A stretch of 27,607 bases of DNA from Chloroflexota bacterium (GCA_005880075.1 VBJT01000002.1:1314-28920); one strand, 5' to 3'; numbered from the stretch's first letter, positions 14,497 to 23,456 are shown. The notes: generated by a model not told the origin, from the letters alone. Program-made: numbers and translations.

Positions 14497-15495
14497 CTAG
14501 CGGCCGCCGCGTAGGCGTGGGTCCAGCACGTCGCGCAACGCATCCCCGAGCATATTGAAGGCGTAGACGCAGACGAAGATGGCCAGTCCGGGGATGATTG
14601 AGAGCCATTCGTGCCCCACTCCGTAGACGCGCCCGTCGACATCCAGGAGCCCGCCCCAGGTCGGGAAGGGCCGCTGGATTCCGAAGCCGAGGAAGCTCAC
14701 TGTCGCTTCCGCGAGAACGGCAGCGCCGAGATTCACGCTGGCGAGGACGATGACGAGCGGCATGATGTTCGGCAGAACGTAATGCAGCATGATGCGGATG
14801 TTGGAGGCACCGAGCGCGCGCGCCGCGTCCATGTACGCGTTTTCCTTGACGGCCAGTACGGCGCTGCGCACGATACGCGCCCCGTAGCCGGCGAAGATGA
14901 TGCCGAGCGAGAAGATGACAACGCTACTGCGGAAGAACGTGTACCATATCCAGTCCCCATCCTTTGGATCCAAACCCACGTTCGGGCCGCGGCCCAGGCC
15001 GAGGAAACCGTCCCCACCGGTACCGAGCACGGAGAGGAAGACGATCAGAAGAAAGATCGCAGGTATCGACACCCAGACGTCCACAACTCGTTGTGCGATC
15101 ATATCTACGCGTCCACCCAGGTAGCCGCTGATTCCGCCGACAACGATGGACAAAAGAGCTGCGACGAGCACGGTCCCAAGACCGGCCAGCACCGTCACCT
15201 GGCTCCCGATTACCATGCGGCTGAAGAAGTCCTGCCCGAGGACATCGGTGCCAAACCAGTACGTCCCGTTCGGAGATTGCAGCGTGTCGCTGAAGTGGGG
15301 CTCCGCGTACGGATAACGCGCGATCCACGGCGAGAACAATGCTACGGCGAGCGTGACGGCGAGAATGACTGCCCCAAAAGCGCCCAACGGCTTTCGCCGG
15401 GCGAAGCTCAGGCCGCCGGCGACCCAGCGCCGCCAGGCGGGAGCGAGGGGCGCCTCTAGGGCCTCGAGCGGTATCGCTTGCTCCCGGATCGCCAT
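14497..15495 (-). CDS. Peptide-type ABC transporter permease (DppC-like)
   Basis: A 332-residue inner-membrane permease. After a cytoplasmic N-terminus, the first helix (about 38-56) is followed by the family's GTYWFGTDVLGQDFFSRMVIGSQV block. The EAA-type coupling loop that touches the ATPase is ARALGASNIRIMLHYVLPNIMP. It pairs with the DppB-like permease encoded 7 bases upstream. It probably imports oligopeptides or similar compounds delivered by the Tat-exported binding protein at 16543. No ATPase gene is next to it. Confidence 0.9.
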   Translation of the reverse strand: MAIREQAIPLEALEAPLAPAWRRWVAGGLSFARRKPLGAFGAVILAVTLAVALFSPWIARYPYAEPHFSDTLQSPNGTYWFGTDVLGQDFFSRMVIGSQVTVLAGLGTVLVAALLSIVVGGISGYLGGRVDMIAQRVVDVWVSIPAIFLLIVFLSVLGTGGDGFLGLGRGPNVGLDPKDGDWIWYTFFRSSVVIFSLGIIFAGYGARIVRSAVLAVKENAYMDAARALGASNIRIMLHYVLPNIMPLVIVLASVNLGAAVLAEATVSFLGFGIQRPFPTWGGLLDVDGRVYGVGHEWLSIIPGLAIFVCVYAFNMLGDALRDVLDPRLRGGR

Positions 15496-15502
15496 TGCTT
15501 AT

Positions 15503-16510
15503 TTACGCGTAGCGAATGCGGGGGTCGAGCAGGGAGTAGACCATGTCGACAACGAAGTTCGTGAACACAACAAGGACCGCCACGACCAACAGCACTCCCT
15601 GAACAGCGACGTACTCGCGTTGCGATACGGCTTCGATTAGCATCAGACCGAGCCCGGGCAGGCCGAAGATGCGCTCGAGCACGACTGATCCGCTCACGAG
15701 GATCGCGATCTGTACGCCGATCAGGCTGAAGACGGGGATGAAGGCGTTCTTAATCGCGTGCCGCACCACAACCGTCCGTTCGCGCAGGCCCTTCGACCAG
15801 GCGGTGCGAACGTAGTCCTGTCGCAGCACCTCCAGCATCTGGCTGCGCGTCAAACGCATTACCGAGCCGGCCAGGGCAAAGCCCAGGATCGCTGCCGGCG
15901 CCCACATCTGCTTGATGTTCGCCTCCGGGTCCACCCAGAAGTCCTTGTACTGAGAGGGAGGCAATAACCAATCACCGACGGACTGCGGCAATCCCCAGCC
16001 GCGCCAGTTGCCCACTATCACAAAGTACATGGTGCCTAGCCAGAACGAAGGTAAAGCCAGCATGAAAATCGAGAAGCTACGAGCCGTATGGTCCACCAGC
16101 GTATCCTGCCTGATCGCCGAAATGACCCCAATGGGTAAGGCAATCACGAGCGAGAAGAACAGCGCGAGGCCGGAAAGCTCCAGCGTAACCGGGATGCGGT
16201 TTTTCAGCTCACCGCCCACCGACTTACGGCTACGGAAGTATTCGCCGAAATCGCCGTGCGCGACGCCTCCCACCCATTCACCCCACTGCTTGAAGATGCC
16301 CAGGAAGTGGGAGCCAAGGACCTTATCATTGATTCCCAGATCGTCCTTGATTTTTTCTTTGGTCAGCTCCTGGTTGAACGTCGCGGATTCAGCGAAGATC
16401 TGGTCGGCGATATCGCCCTGGAGGATCTGAAGGAGCAGCGTAATCAGGAGGGTAACGCCCAGTACGGTTGGGATGATAAGCAGCGCCCGGCGGATGAAAT
16501 ACTGGCGCAC
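15503..16510 (-). CDS. Peptide-type ABC transporter permease (DppB-like)
   Basis: A 335-residue membrane permease with a first helix at about residues 9-28 (ALLIIPTVLGVTLLITLLLQ). A large external loop follows, then the coupling motif DYVRTAWSKGLRERTVVVRHAIKNA, which is the dipeptide/oligopeptide family signature. It ends DPRIRYA, the usual C-terminus of this family. It starts at GTG 16510, close behind a GGGAG. It forms the channel with the DppC-like partner and lies 32 bases downstream of its binding protein. Confidence 0.9.
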   Translation of the reverse strand: MRQYFIRRALLIIPTVLGVTLLITLLLQILQGDIADQIFAESATFNQELTKEKIKDDLGINDKVLGSHFLGIFKQWGEWVGGVAHGDFGEYFRSRKSVGGELKNRIPVTLELSGLALFFSLVIALPIGVISAIRQDTLVDHTARSFSIFMLALPSFWLGTMYFVIVGNWRGWGLPQSVGDWLLPPSQYKDFWVDPEANIKQMWAPAAILGFALAGSVMRLTRSQMLEVLRQDYVRTAWSKGLRERTVVVRHAIKNAFIPVFSLIGVQIAILVSGSVVLERIFGLPGLGLMLIEAVSQREYVAVQGVLLVVAVLVVFTNFVVDMVYSLLDPRIRYA

Positions 16511-16542
16511 CTCCCGCGCTTAAGGCCCTGGGCCCTCCTCCT

Positions 16543-18354
16543 TTACGCCGGCTTGTCGAGGAACATGTTCACGGCCGTTTCCGCACCAAAGCCGTAGCCA
16601 CGGATTAGTTTAATGTTCTTGACCCACGGCTGGTAGACGTAGGCGGTCGATACGCCGGTCCAGGGTACCAGCCACATGCTCTCCGCCATCATCCGCTGGA
16701 CGTCCTTGATGAGATCGGCCCGCTTGTCCGGGTCGATCTCTTGCGCCTGCTTGGTCCATAGGGCAAGCAGGTCCGCATCCCCGGCTGGCGTGGGGTCGTT
16801 CGCCTTAGGTAGGTCCGCGGCAGGCACCGCTCCCTTCGGGCCCCAGTTGTGCCGGCCGCTACTCGGGTGGAACACACTGAAGAAAATGTTGTGCGGGTCG
16901 ATCGGACTGCCCTGTAGCGGCGCGAGGCCGATAGCATCCGGCGGGATATCGCCCAGGAAGGTCGTCGCCAGGTAGCCGCCATACTCGCCCAGGTTCAGGT
17001 TCATCTTGAACCCTGCTTCGCCCGCGCTTGCGGCGAACGCCTCCATCTGCTTGCCGAAGCCCGCACCATAAACGTTGGAAGAGTTCGCTGTTAAGTTGAT
17101 ATCACCCGTGTAACCGGCCGCCTCGAGCAGCTTTTTCGCCTCCGCGACGTCGCGCTTGAAGTACTTGGCGTTGGGGCCGAACGTCGACTCGTCCTTGATC
17201 GGGTCGATCCAGAATTTTTCGTACTGAGAAACATGCGTGATCCCGGAGCCGCCTCCGGTCGCCTTTGGCTGGTCGAGCGCGCCCAGAATTCCCGGCCTGT
17301 CGATCGCCATCGAGAGCGCCTGGCGGACACGCTTGTCGTTAAACGGTGGGTTCGCGAAGTTGAAGTAGGCGCCGCCCCAGACGTGCTCGGGTCCGGTAAA
17401 CCACTGGCCCTGCGGCAGCTCTGAGCGGCCTCGCGTCCATAGGTCCGCCGACCATAGCGAACCATCGAACGTTCCGTTCTTCAAATTCGCTAGGATCTGC
17501 TCCGGATCGCTGATGAGCGACCCCTCGAAGCCATCCATATATGGCTTCGGTGCGTCGTAGTATTCGGGGTTCTTTTTCCACCGGATAACGACGTTCGGCT
17601 CCCAGGAGTCGAAGATCCAGGGACCGGAGCCGATCGCCTGCTTGCCCACCTGGTCCTTGTTGTCCAGAAGCTCGGCCGGAATAACCCATGGGCCGCCGTC
17701 GTTGTTCGCAAACAAAACCTGGAAGGCCGGGCCGAACGGCTTCTTGAGCTTGATCGTGAACGTCTTCGGGTCGACGACAGTCACGGTGTCGACCTGCGCG
17801 AGCCAGTTGCCGCGGTTCGGCGACTCCGCAGCAAAGATGTCGATGGAATGCTTGACGTCGTCGGCGGTGACCGCACGCCCGTTCACCGGAGCGATGTTAT
17901 GGAACTTCAGGTTGTCGCGCAGCTTAAAGTTGAAGGTCATGCCATCCGGGGCCTCCGGTACGCCGGCGCAGGCGTCACCCTCGACGTTGCTGAAATCGAT
18001 CTGTACGCTCGTCGCGCCGTCGACATCGGTAAACTTGCCGGGCGCGAACTTCAGCAGGCGGCTGTAGTGGAAAGCCGCAGGGATCTGGGCGAGGAACGAT
18101 AACTGCCGTTCAGGATCGAGGCTCGGTGGGTTGCCCGTCGAGAGCCCGACGAGCGGCCCGTGGAAAGTGCCGCCCGCCTTCGGGGAGGAGACGGCGGTCG
18201 ATGTCTGGCCGCCCGTCTTCTCGTTATCGCTGCCGCAGCCGACAACTCCTGCGGCGGCGAGCCCCGCGGCGGTTACCGCCGATGTCTGAAGCAAGCGGCG
18301 GCGGCTCAAGCGAGTTCGCCAAAACCGGCTCCAGTAGTCGCTGTCCGTTGCCAT
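16543..18354 (-). CDS. Peptide-type ABC substrate-binding protein (Tat lipoprotein)
   Basis: A 603-residue extracytoplasmic solute-binding protein of the SBP_bac_5 family. The N-terminus has a twin-arginine export motif, LSRRRLLQT (residues 17-24), and a lipobox-like GVVGC with C40, so it is probably a Tat-exported lipoprotein. The family signature is seen in DGMTFNFKLRDNLKFHN..., AVTADDVKHSIDIF and NPPFNDKRVRQALSMAIDR. Its 603 residues are longer than the usual 500-540. It is the first gene of the importer operon, followed by both permeases. A strong promoter and AAAGGAGG precede the ATG. The ligand is unknown; oligopeptides and nickel are both carried by this family. Confidence 0.92.
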   Translation of the reverse strand: MATDSDYWSRFWRTRLSRRRLLQTSAVTAAGLAAAGVVGCGSDNEKTGGQTSTAVSSPKAGGTFHGPLVGLSTGNPPSLDPERQLSFLAQIPAAFHYSRLLKFAPGKFTDVDGATSVQIDFSNVEGDACAGVPEAPDGMTFNFKLRDNLKFHNIAPVNGRAVTADDVKHSIDIFAAESPNRGNWLAQVDTVTVVDPKTFTIKLKKPFGPAFQVLFANNDGGPWVIPAELLDNKDQVGKQAIGSGPWIFDSWEPNVVIRWKKNPEYYDAPKPYMDGFEGSLISDPEQILANLKNGTFDGSLWSADLWTRGRSELPQGQWFTGPEHVWGGAYFNFANPPFNDKRVRQALSMAIDRPGILGALDQPKATGGGSGITHVSQYEKFWIDPIKDESTFGPNAKYFKRDVAEAKKLLEAAGYTGDINLTANSSNVYGAGFGKQMEAFAASAGEAGFKMNLNLGEYGGYLATTFLGDIPPDAIGLAPLQGSPIDPHNIFFSVFHPSSGRHNWGPKGAVPAADLPKANDPTPAGDADLLALWTKQAQEIDPDKRADLIKDVQRMMAESMWLVPWTGVSTAYVYQPWVKNIKLIRGYGFGAETAVNMFLDKPA

Positions 18355-18410
18355 TGCTGCCTCCTTTACAATGGCCGCCTCTCCGGCCCCCGGGGACTCT
18401 GGCTGACCGC

Positions 18411-18439
18411 ATTATATGGCGGGATTTCACGAATTACAA
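18411..18439 (-). promoter_or_regulatory. Promoter of peptide importer operon
   Basis: On the minus strand, TTGTAA (18439-18434), exactly 17 bases, and a perfect TATAAT (18416-18411). This predicts a leader of about 50 bases with a good ribosome-binding site. It is the best sigma-70 match in the window. Confidence 0.75.
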
Positions 18440-18546
18440 TTCAAAGCCAGAAGTTTAGAGGATACTGAAATGTAGTCCTTCTTCCCCCTCAGCTCACGGT
18501 CAGAGGTCCTGTTTATATACGTAAAACGCCGTGCGCGGGTTTCGGT

Positions 18547-19794
18547 TTATCCCTCGGCTCCAGTGGCACCGCCGCTATCCATAATGCGAACAAATCTATG
18601 TTTGCCGACGCGGATCATCGTTCCCTTGCCGACCGTCACTCGCGTGCTGTCGACAGGCGTCCCGTTGACCTCGACCGCGCGCTGGGAGACCAGGCGCCGT
18701 ACTTCGGACTTACTCGGTACTAGTCCGGCCGAGCCGAGTGCGTCTGTTAGATCGATCTCTACGCTCGCCGCTCCGTTGAACGGTACGGGTAAATCGCGTG
18801 CTTCCTCAGGGGCTTCCCGCTTGCTGAAAACCCGCCGAAACTCGTCCTCTGCCTCGGCTGCGGCGTCCGCTCCGTGGAACTGCGAGACGATCTCGTACGC
18901 CAGGCGCATCTTTGCGTCACGCGCGCCGGTACCGCCCCTAGGGACCGCCTCGCGGATGGCTGCGACATCCTCGGTCGGGACGTCGGTGAGCAGCTCGAAG
19001 TAGTCGCCGACGAGCGGGTCGGTGATCGACATGAGCTTGCCGTACATCTCGCCGGGCGGCTCGTCCAGCGCCACGTAGTTGCCCTGGCTCTTGCTCATCT
19101 TGACGCCGTCCGTCCCTACCAGAAGCGGCACCGTGAAGACGGCCTGAGGCTTTTGCCCGAACTCCGGTTGAAGATCGCGCCCTACTAGAAGGTTGAACGT
19201 CTGATCGGTCCCGCCGAATTCCACGTCCGCTTTCACCGCCACCGAATCATAGGCCTGGAGGAGCGGGTAGAACAGCTCGTGGATACCGATCGGTTTTCCG
19301 GCGGCGAAGCGCTCCGCGAAGTCGCCGCGCTCGAGCATCTGCGCGACCGTGAATTTAGCCGCGAGGTTCACTACTGTCGTGAGCGTGAACTCGTCGAACC
19401 ACTCGCTCTGCCAGCGGATCTCGGTTAGCTCGCGGTCGACGATCTTCGAGAACTGACGCAGATAGGTCTCTGCGTTCTCCTTGACCTGGTCAGCGGTAAG
19501 CATCCGCCGGGTCTTCGACTGCCCGGATGGATCGCCGATCCGCGCCGTCCAATCGCCGACGATCACGACGATGGTGTGGCCGAGGTCCTGGAGCTGCCGC
19601 AGCTTGCGCAGACCTACGGCATGGCCGAGCGTGAGGTCCGGCGCGCTTGGATCAAACCCCATCTTGAGACGTAGCGCTCGCCCCGAAGTCAGCGACGCGA
19701 TGAACTCGTCGCGCGGTATGATATCGGCAACGGCGCGGGTGATAATCGAGCGCAGCTCTTCGCGGGACGGCACTCGGGCGGAGCCAACTGTCAT
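18547..19794 (-). CDS. tyrS: Tyrosine--tRNA ligase
   Basis: Charges tRNA-Tyr with tyrosine. The 415-residue protein has the class I fold: FDPSAPDLTLGHAVGLRKL holds the HIGH-equivalent TLGH (55-58), and VKMSKSQGNYV holds KMSKS (232-236). The tyrosine-binding motif FGGTDQTFNLLVGRDLQ is at 193-209. The C-terminal S4-like domain (about 345-410) is SKSEVRRLVSQRAVEVNGTPV. The first His of the HIGH motif is Thr, as in some members. The start is ATG 19794, which shares ATGA with the ribF stop; a longer frame starting at 19824 lies inside ribF. It is the last gene of an operon with ribF and the UroD-like gene. Confidence 0.95.
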   Translation of the reverse strand: MTVGSARVPSREELRSIITRAVADIIPRDEFIASLTSGRALRLKMGFDPSAPDLTLGHAVGLRKLRQLQDLGHTIVVIVGDWTARIGDPSGQSKTRRMLTADQVKENAETYLRQFSKIVDRELTEIRWQSEWFDEFTLTTVVNLAAKFTVAQMLERGDFAERFAAGKPIGIHELFYPLLQAYDSVAVKADVEFGGTDQTFNLLVGRDLQPEFGQKPQAVFTVPLLVGTDGVKMSKSQGNYVALDEPPGEMYGKLMSITDPLVGDYFELLTDVPTEDVAAIREAVPRGGTGARDAKMRLAYEIVSQFHGADAAAEAEDEFRRVFSKREAPEEARDLPVPFNGAASVEIDLTDALGSAGLVPSKSEVRRLVSQRAVEVNGTPVDSTRVTVGKGTMIRVGKHRFVRIMDSGGATGAEG

Positions 19795-20741
19795 TCTGCG
19801 TGTTCGCCGATTTCCCGAAACCACTCGTGCGTCTCCCGCACGTCCTTCTCCATCTGCGCGATCAGCTCCTCGGCCGAAGCGAACCGCTCCTCGCCGCGCT
19901 GCCGGTGCAGTAGGTCGATTTGCATTTCCCGCCCGTAGATCTCCTCATCGAAATCGAGGATGAATGTCTCCACTATCGGCCGTGGCTCGACATCGAACGT
20001 AGGCCTGATGCCGATGCTCGTGCATGATTCGTAGGCGCTTTCTCGCACATACGCCCGGGTCACGTAGATGCCGTATGCGGGTAAGGCGCGGTCGAGGCCG
20101 ATGGCGATATTCGCGGTCGGAAAGCCGAGCGTGCGGCCCCGGCGGTCGCCTGCCACGACCGGCCCGCGCAGCGAGAACGGCCGCCCGAGCAACCTTCCCA
20201 CGCGCTCGACATCGCCGGCCGCCAGCGCCTGCCGGATCGCGCTCGAGCCCACCTTCTCGTCCGCTTCGGCCAGCAGCGGCGCCACCTCGACGCGGAAGCC
20301 CAGGCGCTCGCCGATCTCTCTCATCACGCCGATCGTGCCCGCTCGATTGCGGCCGAGCGCGAAGTCCGGCCCCACAACGAGCAGCCGCATCTCCAGCTCC
20401 TGCACGAGCAATGAGAGGAAGTCCTCGGCCGAAAGCTGGGCGAGCTCCGACGTGAAGGCCAGGACGCCAACGGAGTCGAGTCCTTGCCCCTGCAGCAGCT
20501 CGACCCGCTCCTCGAGCGAGGTGAGATACGTGACGGCCGTCCCCGGCCTCAGGACGGTGCGCGGGTGCGGGTTGAACGTAAGTGCCACGGTCGCCAGCCC
20601 TTCGCGACGCGCGCGCTCCATCAATATGCCGATTAGATGCTGGTGTCCGCGATGCACACCGTCGAACACGCCGATCGTCACGCCGCACGGCCGGCCGGGC
20701 GCGACGCGCGAAAGTTCGCGCCGCGCGAGCGAGACGCTCAT
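19791..20741 (-). CDS. ribF: Bifunctional riboflavin kinase/FAD synthetase
   Basis: Turns riboflavin into FMN and then FAD. Of 316 residues, about 15-185 form the FAD synthetase (nucleotidyltransferase) domain with GVFDGVHRGHQHLI (24-37), TFNPHP and GSSAIRQAL. About 185-310 form the riboflavin kinase domain with RGPVVAGDRRGRTLGFPTANI and VETFILDFDEEIYG. All recognisable motifs are intact. Its ATG overlaps the preceding stop by one base (TGATG) and its stop overlaps the tyrS start, so translation is coupled. Confidence 0.95.
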   Translation of the reverse strand: MSVSLARRELSRVAPGRPCGVTIGVFDGVHRGHQHLIGILMERARREGLATVALTFNPHPRTVLRPGTAVTYLTSLEERVELLQGQGLDSVGVLAFTSELAQLSAEDFLSLLVQELEMRLLVVGPDFALGRNRAGTIGVMREIGERLGFRVEVAPLLAEADEKVGSSAIRQALAAGDVERVGRLLGRPFSLRGPVVAGDRRGRTLGFPTANIAIGLDRALPAYGIYVTRAYVRESAYESCTSIGIRPTFDVEPRPIVETFILDFDEEIYGREMQIDLLHRQRGEERFASAEELIAQMEKDVRETHEWFREIGEHAE

Positions 20742-21760
20742 CAGCGCGCGGCCTTGACGAGCGCGCGCAAGTTGGCCTCCGGGGTCGCCGGGTCGATCGA
20801 GCAGCCGGGGGCGAGCAGGTGGTGCCTAAGGCAAGTAGATGCCTGCGCGTTCGAGGCTTCACGCTTGATTTCCCGAGGCGTCCCGGACAGCATCGTCTCC
20901 TGAGAGACACCACCCATCACAGCGCGCTCCTCTTCGGCCCTGATGCCTTCATGGACCTCGTAGTGATCGGGGTTCGTGTCGTTCCACGCCCAATGCAGAG
21001 CTGCGACAGGATAGTCGCGCAAGTGCATTAGGTGGTTGTGGTCGCGGCAGACGTGGAGGACGTTGAACGGGGCGCCCTTGACAGCTTCGAGCACCTTCAG
21101 GTCGAACGGGCGCGCGAACCGGTTGTAATCTTCGATTGAGATGACATCGGCGGAGCCCCACTCGACCGTCGCGAAGAAGATGCCGGCCGCCCCGGCGTCC
21201 AAACTTGCTTTCGAGTACGCCGCGAGCGTCTCTGCGACCGGCTCAAGAGCGGCGAGCAGCTCGCCGGGGTTCTCCGTCATCAGGCGCTGTACGTATTTCG
21301 TGGAGCCAGTGATGCGGCTCATCGTCGCGAGCGGCGAGAAGATCGTCTGCATAAACGGCGCTTCGCCCTCCAGTCCGGCGGCGATCAGGCGCAGCGCTTC
21401 GAGCTGTTCCACCCAGACACCGCTCCGGCCGTCCTGCCGCTCGATCCGGCGCAGGTGCTCCGGCGCGCTCACGCCCGGCTCGATCAGGTCGGGCTGGCGG
21501 CCCTCGCGCGGGGCGTACTTCGCGCCGAACGCCTCTCCGAAGTAGCTGGCGCGCGGGTTGACCTTGATGAAGTCCCAGTTGTACTTGCGGTAGGCCTCGA
21601 GCGTGGCCTCTGCGAGGTCGTGCGCCAACCACTCTCGTTCGAAGTCGTGCCACCAGGCGGAAACCGGCACGGCATCGACGTGATCGCCCTTGAGCGCGGC
21701 GGCCACTCGCTCGTTCTTTGTCATTTTGCGCCCCGAGAGGAACTTCAGGATGCGGGCCAT
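20741..21760 (-). CDS. Uroporphyrinogen decarboxylase-family protein (HxC...C methyltransferase-like)
   Basis: A 339-residue TIM-barrel protein of the UROD superfamily. The opening VPVSAWWHDFEREW replaces the RQAGR signature of true HemE, so heme synthesis is unlikely. It has FMQTIFSPLATMSRITG and a candidate zinc site, H236-x-C238 (VLHVCRDHNHL), with C320 in LAPGCSIDPATPEANL. This is the HxC...C arrangement of MtaA/CmuA-type corrinoid methyltransferases. The methyl donor is unknown and no corrinoid protein is adjacent. I chose ATG 21760 because a TACACT box lies 9 bases before it; ATG 21724 is an alternative that fits family length. It is the first gene of the operon with ribF and tyrS. Confidence 0.85.
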   Translation of the reverse strand: MARILKFLSGRKMTKNERVAAALKGDHVDAVPVSAWWHDFEREWLAHDLAEATLEAYRKYNWDFIKVNPRASYFGEAFGAKYAPREGRQPDLIEPGVSAPEHLRRIERQDGRSGVWVEQLEALRLIAAGLEGEAPFMQTIFSPLATMSRITGSTKYVQRLMTENPGELLAALEPVAETLAAYSKASLDAGAAGIFFATVEWGSADVISIEDYNRFARPFDLKVLEAVKGAPFNVLHVCRDHNHLMHLRDYPVAALHWAWNDTNPDHYEVHEGIRAEEERAVMGGVSQETMLSGTPREIKREASNAQASTCLRHHLLAPGCSIDPATPEANLRALVKAAR

Positions 21761-21769
21761 GGCGAGACA

Positions 21770-21775
21770 AGTGTA
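21770..21775 (-). promoter_or_regulatory. Candidate -10 box of UroD-like operon
   Basis: TACACT on the minus strand, ending 9 bases before ATG 21760, with no ribosome-binding site between. The -35 region is weak. Confidence 0.35.
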
Positions 21776-21821
21776 CGGGAAGCGGTGATAACCTGCTAGC
21801 CGACGGGCTGCCACTTCGGCG

Positions 21822-21850
21822 TTGCGTTTCGGCCGCCAAACACGTATACT
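21822..21850 (+). promoter_or_regulatory. Promoter of DEAD-box/RRM operon
   Basis: TTGCGT (21822-21827), 17 bases, TATACT (21845-21850). The predicted leader is about 80 bases before TTG 21939, long for this window, and could hold a cold- or helicase-responsive structure. Confidence 0.6.
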
Positions 21851-21938
21851 CAAATCAACATTAACGTTTACGCTGACACGATTACTTCCAGACCACTCGG
21901 TCTTATCGTCCCTCAGTTCCAGCCGCGAAAGGATTCTC

Positions 21939-23135
21939 TTGTCGTCTTTCCATACCTTCCAACTCCGGGCATCCAGTCACGGGGTGCTCGCCGAAATGAA
22001 CATCGAAGCGCCTACCGCAATTCAGGAAAGCTCCATCCCGATCCTGCTCGAAGGCCGCGACATCATAGCGCAGGCGCAGACCGGCTCCGGCAAGACCCTT
22101 GCCTTCGGGCTGCCGATCATCGAGCGTATTGACCCGCAGCGCCGCCACGTACAGGCCCTTATCCTCACGCCGACCCGCGAACTCGCGCGTCAGGTGGGCG
22201 ATGTCCTGTCACAGCTCGGCAGGGCGGGCGGCGTCAAGGTGACACTGCTCTACGGAGGCGTCGGCTACGGGTCACAGGAGCAGGCGCTTGCGGGCGGGGC
22301 CCAGGTGGTCGTCGGAACGCCCGGCAGAGTGCTCGACCACATCAAACGGCGCACGCTTCGGCTCGGAGACCTTCACATGCTGGTGCTGGATGAGGCCGAC
22401 GAGATGCTCGACCGCGGGTTCGCGCCGGACGTCGAGCGCATCATCGGCACGACACCGCGCAGCCGGCAGACCGCGCTCTTCTCCGCGACGACACCCTCGT
22501 GGGTGGAACAGATCGCCGCGAAGCACCTGCAGGACCCGGAAATCGTGAAGTCCAGCGAGGAAGACGGCAGCGAACCCGACATCGAGCACGTCGTCATGGA
22601 GGTCTACCGCGAGGACAAGTTCCAGACGCTGCTAAGGCTGCTCAAGGAACCCGTCGAAGGCGCCACGCTCGTCTTCGGCCGCACGAAGCGCGGCGTTCGC
22701 AATCTTGGCCGCAGGCTCCAGGTGGCAGGGCTTCGAGTTGCAGTCCTGGAGGGAAACTTGAACCAGGCGCAACGGGACAGGGCGCTCGATTCTTTCCGCT
22801 CGGGGCGCGTGCCGATCCTGGTGGCGACGAATGTTGCAGCGAGAGGTCTCGACATCCTGCACATCGAGCGCGTGATTAATTTCGAACTGCCGGAGACACA
22901 CGAGCTATTCACGCACCGCGTAGGCCGCACCGCGCGCATGGGGAGACCCGGGCGGGCGATCACGCTGGTAAGCGCCACGGACCTGACAAAGTGGCAATCG
23001 ATTGAGCGCGGCCTGGGCGTCAGGCTGCCCCGGTTGAGCGCCGACGGTAGGACGGTACAAGCAGCACCGCCCCAGCCCGCGGCGTCGCGTGGGTGGAGGC
23101 GAAGCCGCTGGTCACGCAGGCGGGCAGTGGCGTAG
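21939..23135 (+). CDS. DEAD-box RNA helicase
   Basis: A 398-residue ATP-dependent RNA helicase of the core type. All motifs are present: Q motif TAIQES, motif I AQTGSGKT (46-53), PTRELA, TPGR, motif II DEAD (151-154), SAT, ARGLD and HRVGRTARMG. The C-terminal tail is short and basic (RGWRRSRWSRRRAVA). The start is TTG 21939, which follows GAAAGG by six bases and puts the conserved FHTFQL... at the N-terminus; an open frame reaching back to 21822 covers the promoter. The partner gene 23150-23416 encodes an RRM protein, so the pair may act together on structured RNA, for instance in the cold. Confidence 0.92.
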   Translation: MSSFHTFQLRASSHGVLAEMNIEAPTAIQESSIPILLEGRDIIAQAQTGSGKTLAFGLPIIERIDPQRRHVQALILTPTRELARQVGDVLSQLGRAGGVKVTLLYGGVGYGSQEQALAGGAQVVVGTPGRVLDHIKRRTLRLGDLHMLVLDEADEMLDRGFAPDVERIIGTTPRSRQTALFSATTPSWVEQIAAKHLQDPEIVKSSEEDGSEPDIEHVVMEVYREDKFQTLLRLLKEPVEGATLVFGRTKRGVRNLGRRLQVAGLRVAVLEGNLNQAQRDRALDSFRSGRVPILVATNVAARGLDILHIERVINFELPETHELFTHRVGRTARMGRPGRAITLVSATDLTKWQSIERGLGVRLPRLSADGRTVQAAPPQPAASRGWRRSRWSRRRAVA

Positions 23136-23149
23136 AAGGGAGGCGACGA

Positions 23150-23416
23150 TTGCCACGGCTTTATGTAGGAAATTTGGCACATGGAACGACTGAGGCCCAA
23201 CTCAAGGCGGCCTTCGCCCCTTACGGCGAGCCGTCTTCCGTGAAGATCGTCAGCGACCGCCGTGGCCGGACGAAGGGCTTTGCCTACGTTCAGATAGCAG
23301 ACCGCTCCGCCGCCGAAGCGGCAATGGAAGCGCTCAAAGGCACGCAGCTCAACGGCCGCACTCTGGACATCGTTCACGATAACTCTGCCGGCCGCCCTCG
23401 CCCTCGCCGGCGCTAA
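23150..23416 (+). CDS. Single-RRM RNA-binding protein
   Basis: An 88-residue protein made almost entirely of one RNA recognition motif: RNP2 LYVGNL (4-9) and RNP1 KGFAYVQI (42-49), with a basic tail (RPRPRRR). It resembles cyanobacterial and bacterial glycine-rich-type RNA-binding proteins, which are often cold induced. TTG 23150 follows AGGGAGG by six bases. An upstream ATG at 23093 in the same frame lies inside the helicase gene and adds an unconserved leader. It probably shares the helicase transcript, with 14 bases between the genes. Confidence 0.88.
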   Translation: MPRLYVGNLAHGTTEAQLKAAFAPYGEPSSVKIVSDRRGRTKGFAYVQIADRSAAEAAMEALKGTQLNGRTLDIVHDNSAGRPRPRRR

Positions 23417-23425
23417 GCGTTTCCC

Positions 23426-23456
23426 TGATATGGGCGAGGCACCCGGCGCCATATCA
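23426..23456. terminator. Hairpin between convergent RRM and scpA genes
   Basis: TGATATGG (23426-23433) and CCATATCA (23449-23456) form an 8-bp stem with a 15-base loop. Sequence after it is not T-rich, so it may be a weak bidirectional terminator. Confidence 0.4.

Noticed and set aside
18440..18546. AT-rich TATATA stretch downstream of tyrS
   Set aside because: Could be a second promoter for the importer, but no -35 box at suitable spacing; the TTGTAA-17-TATAAT pair is far better.
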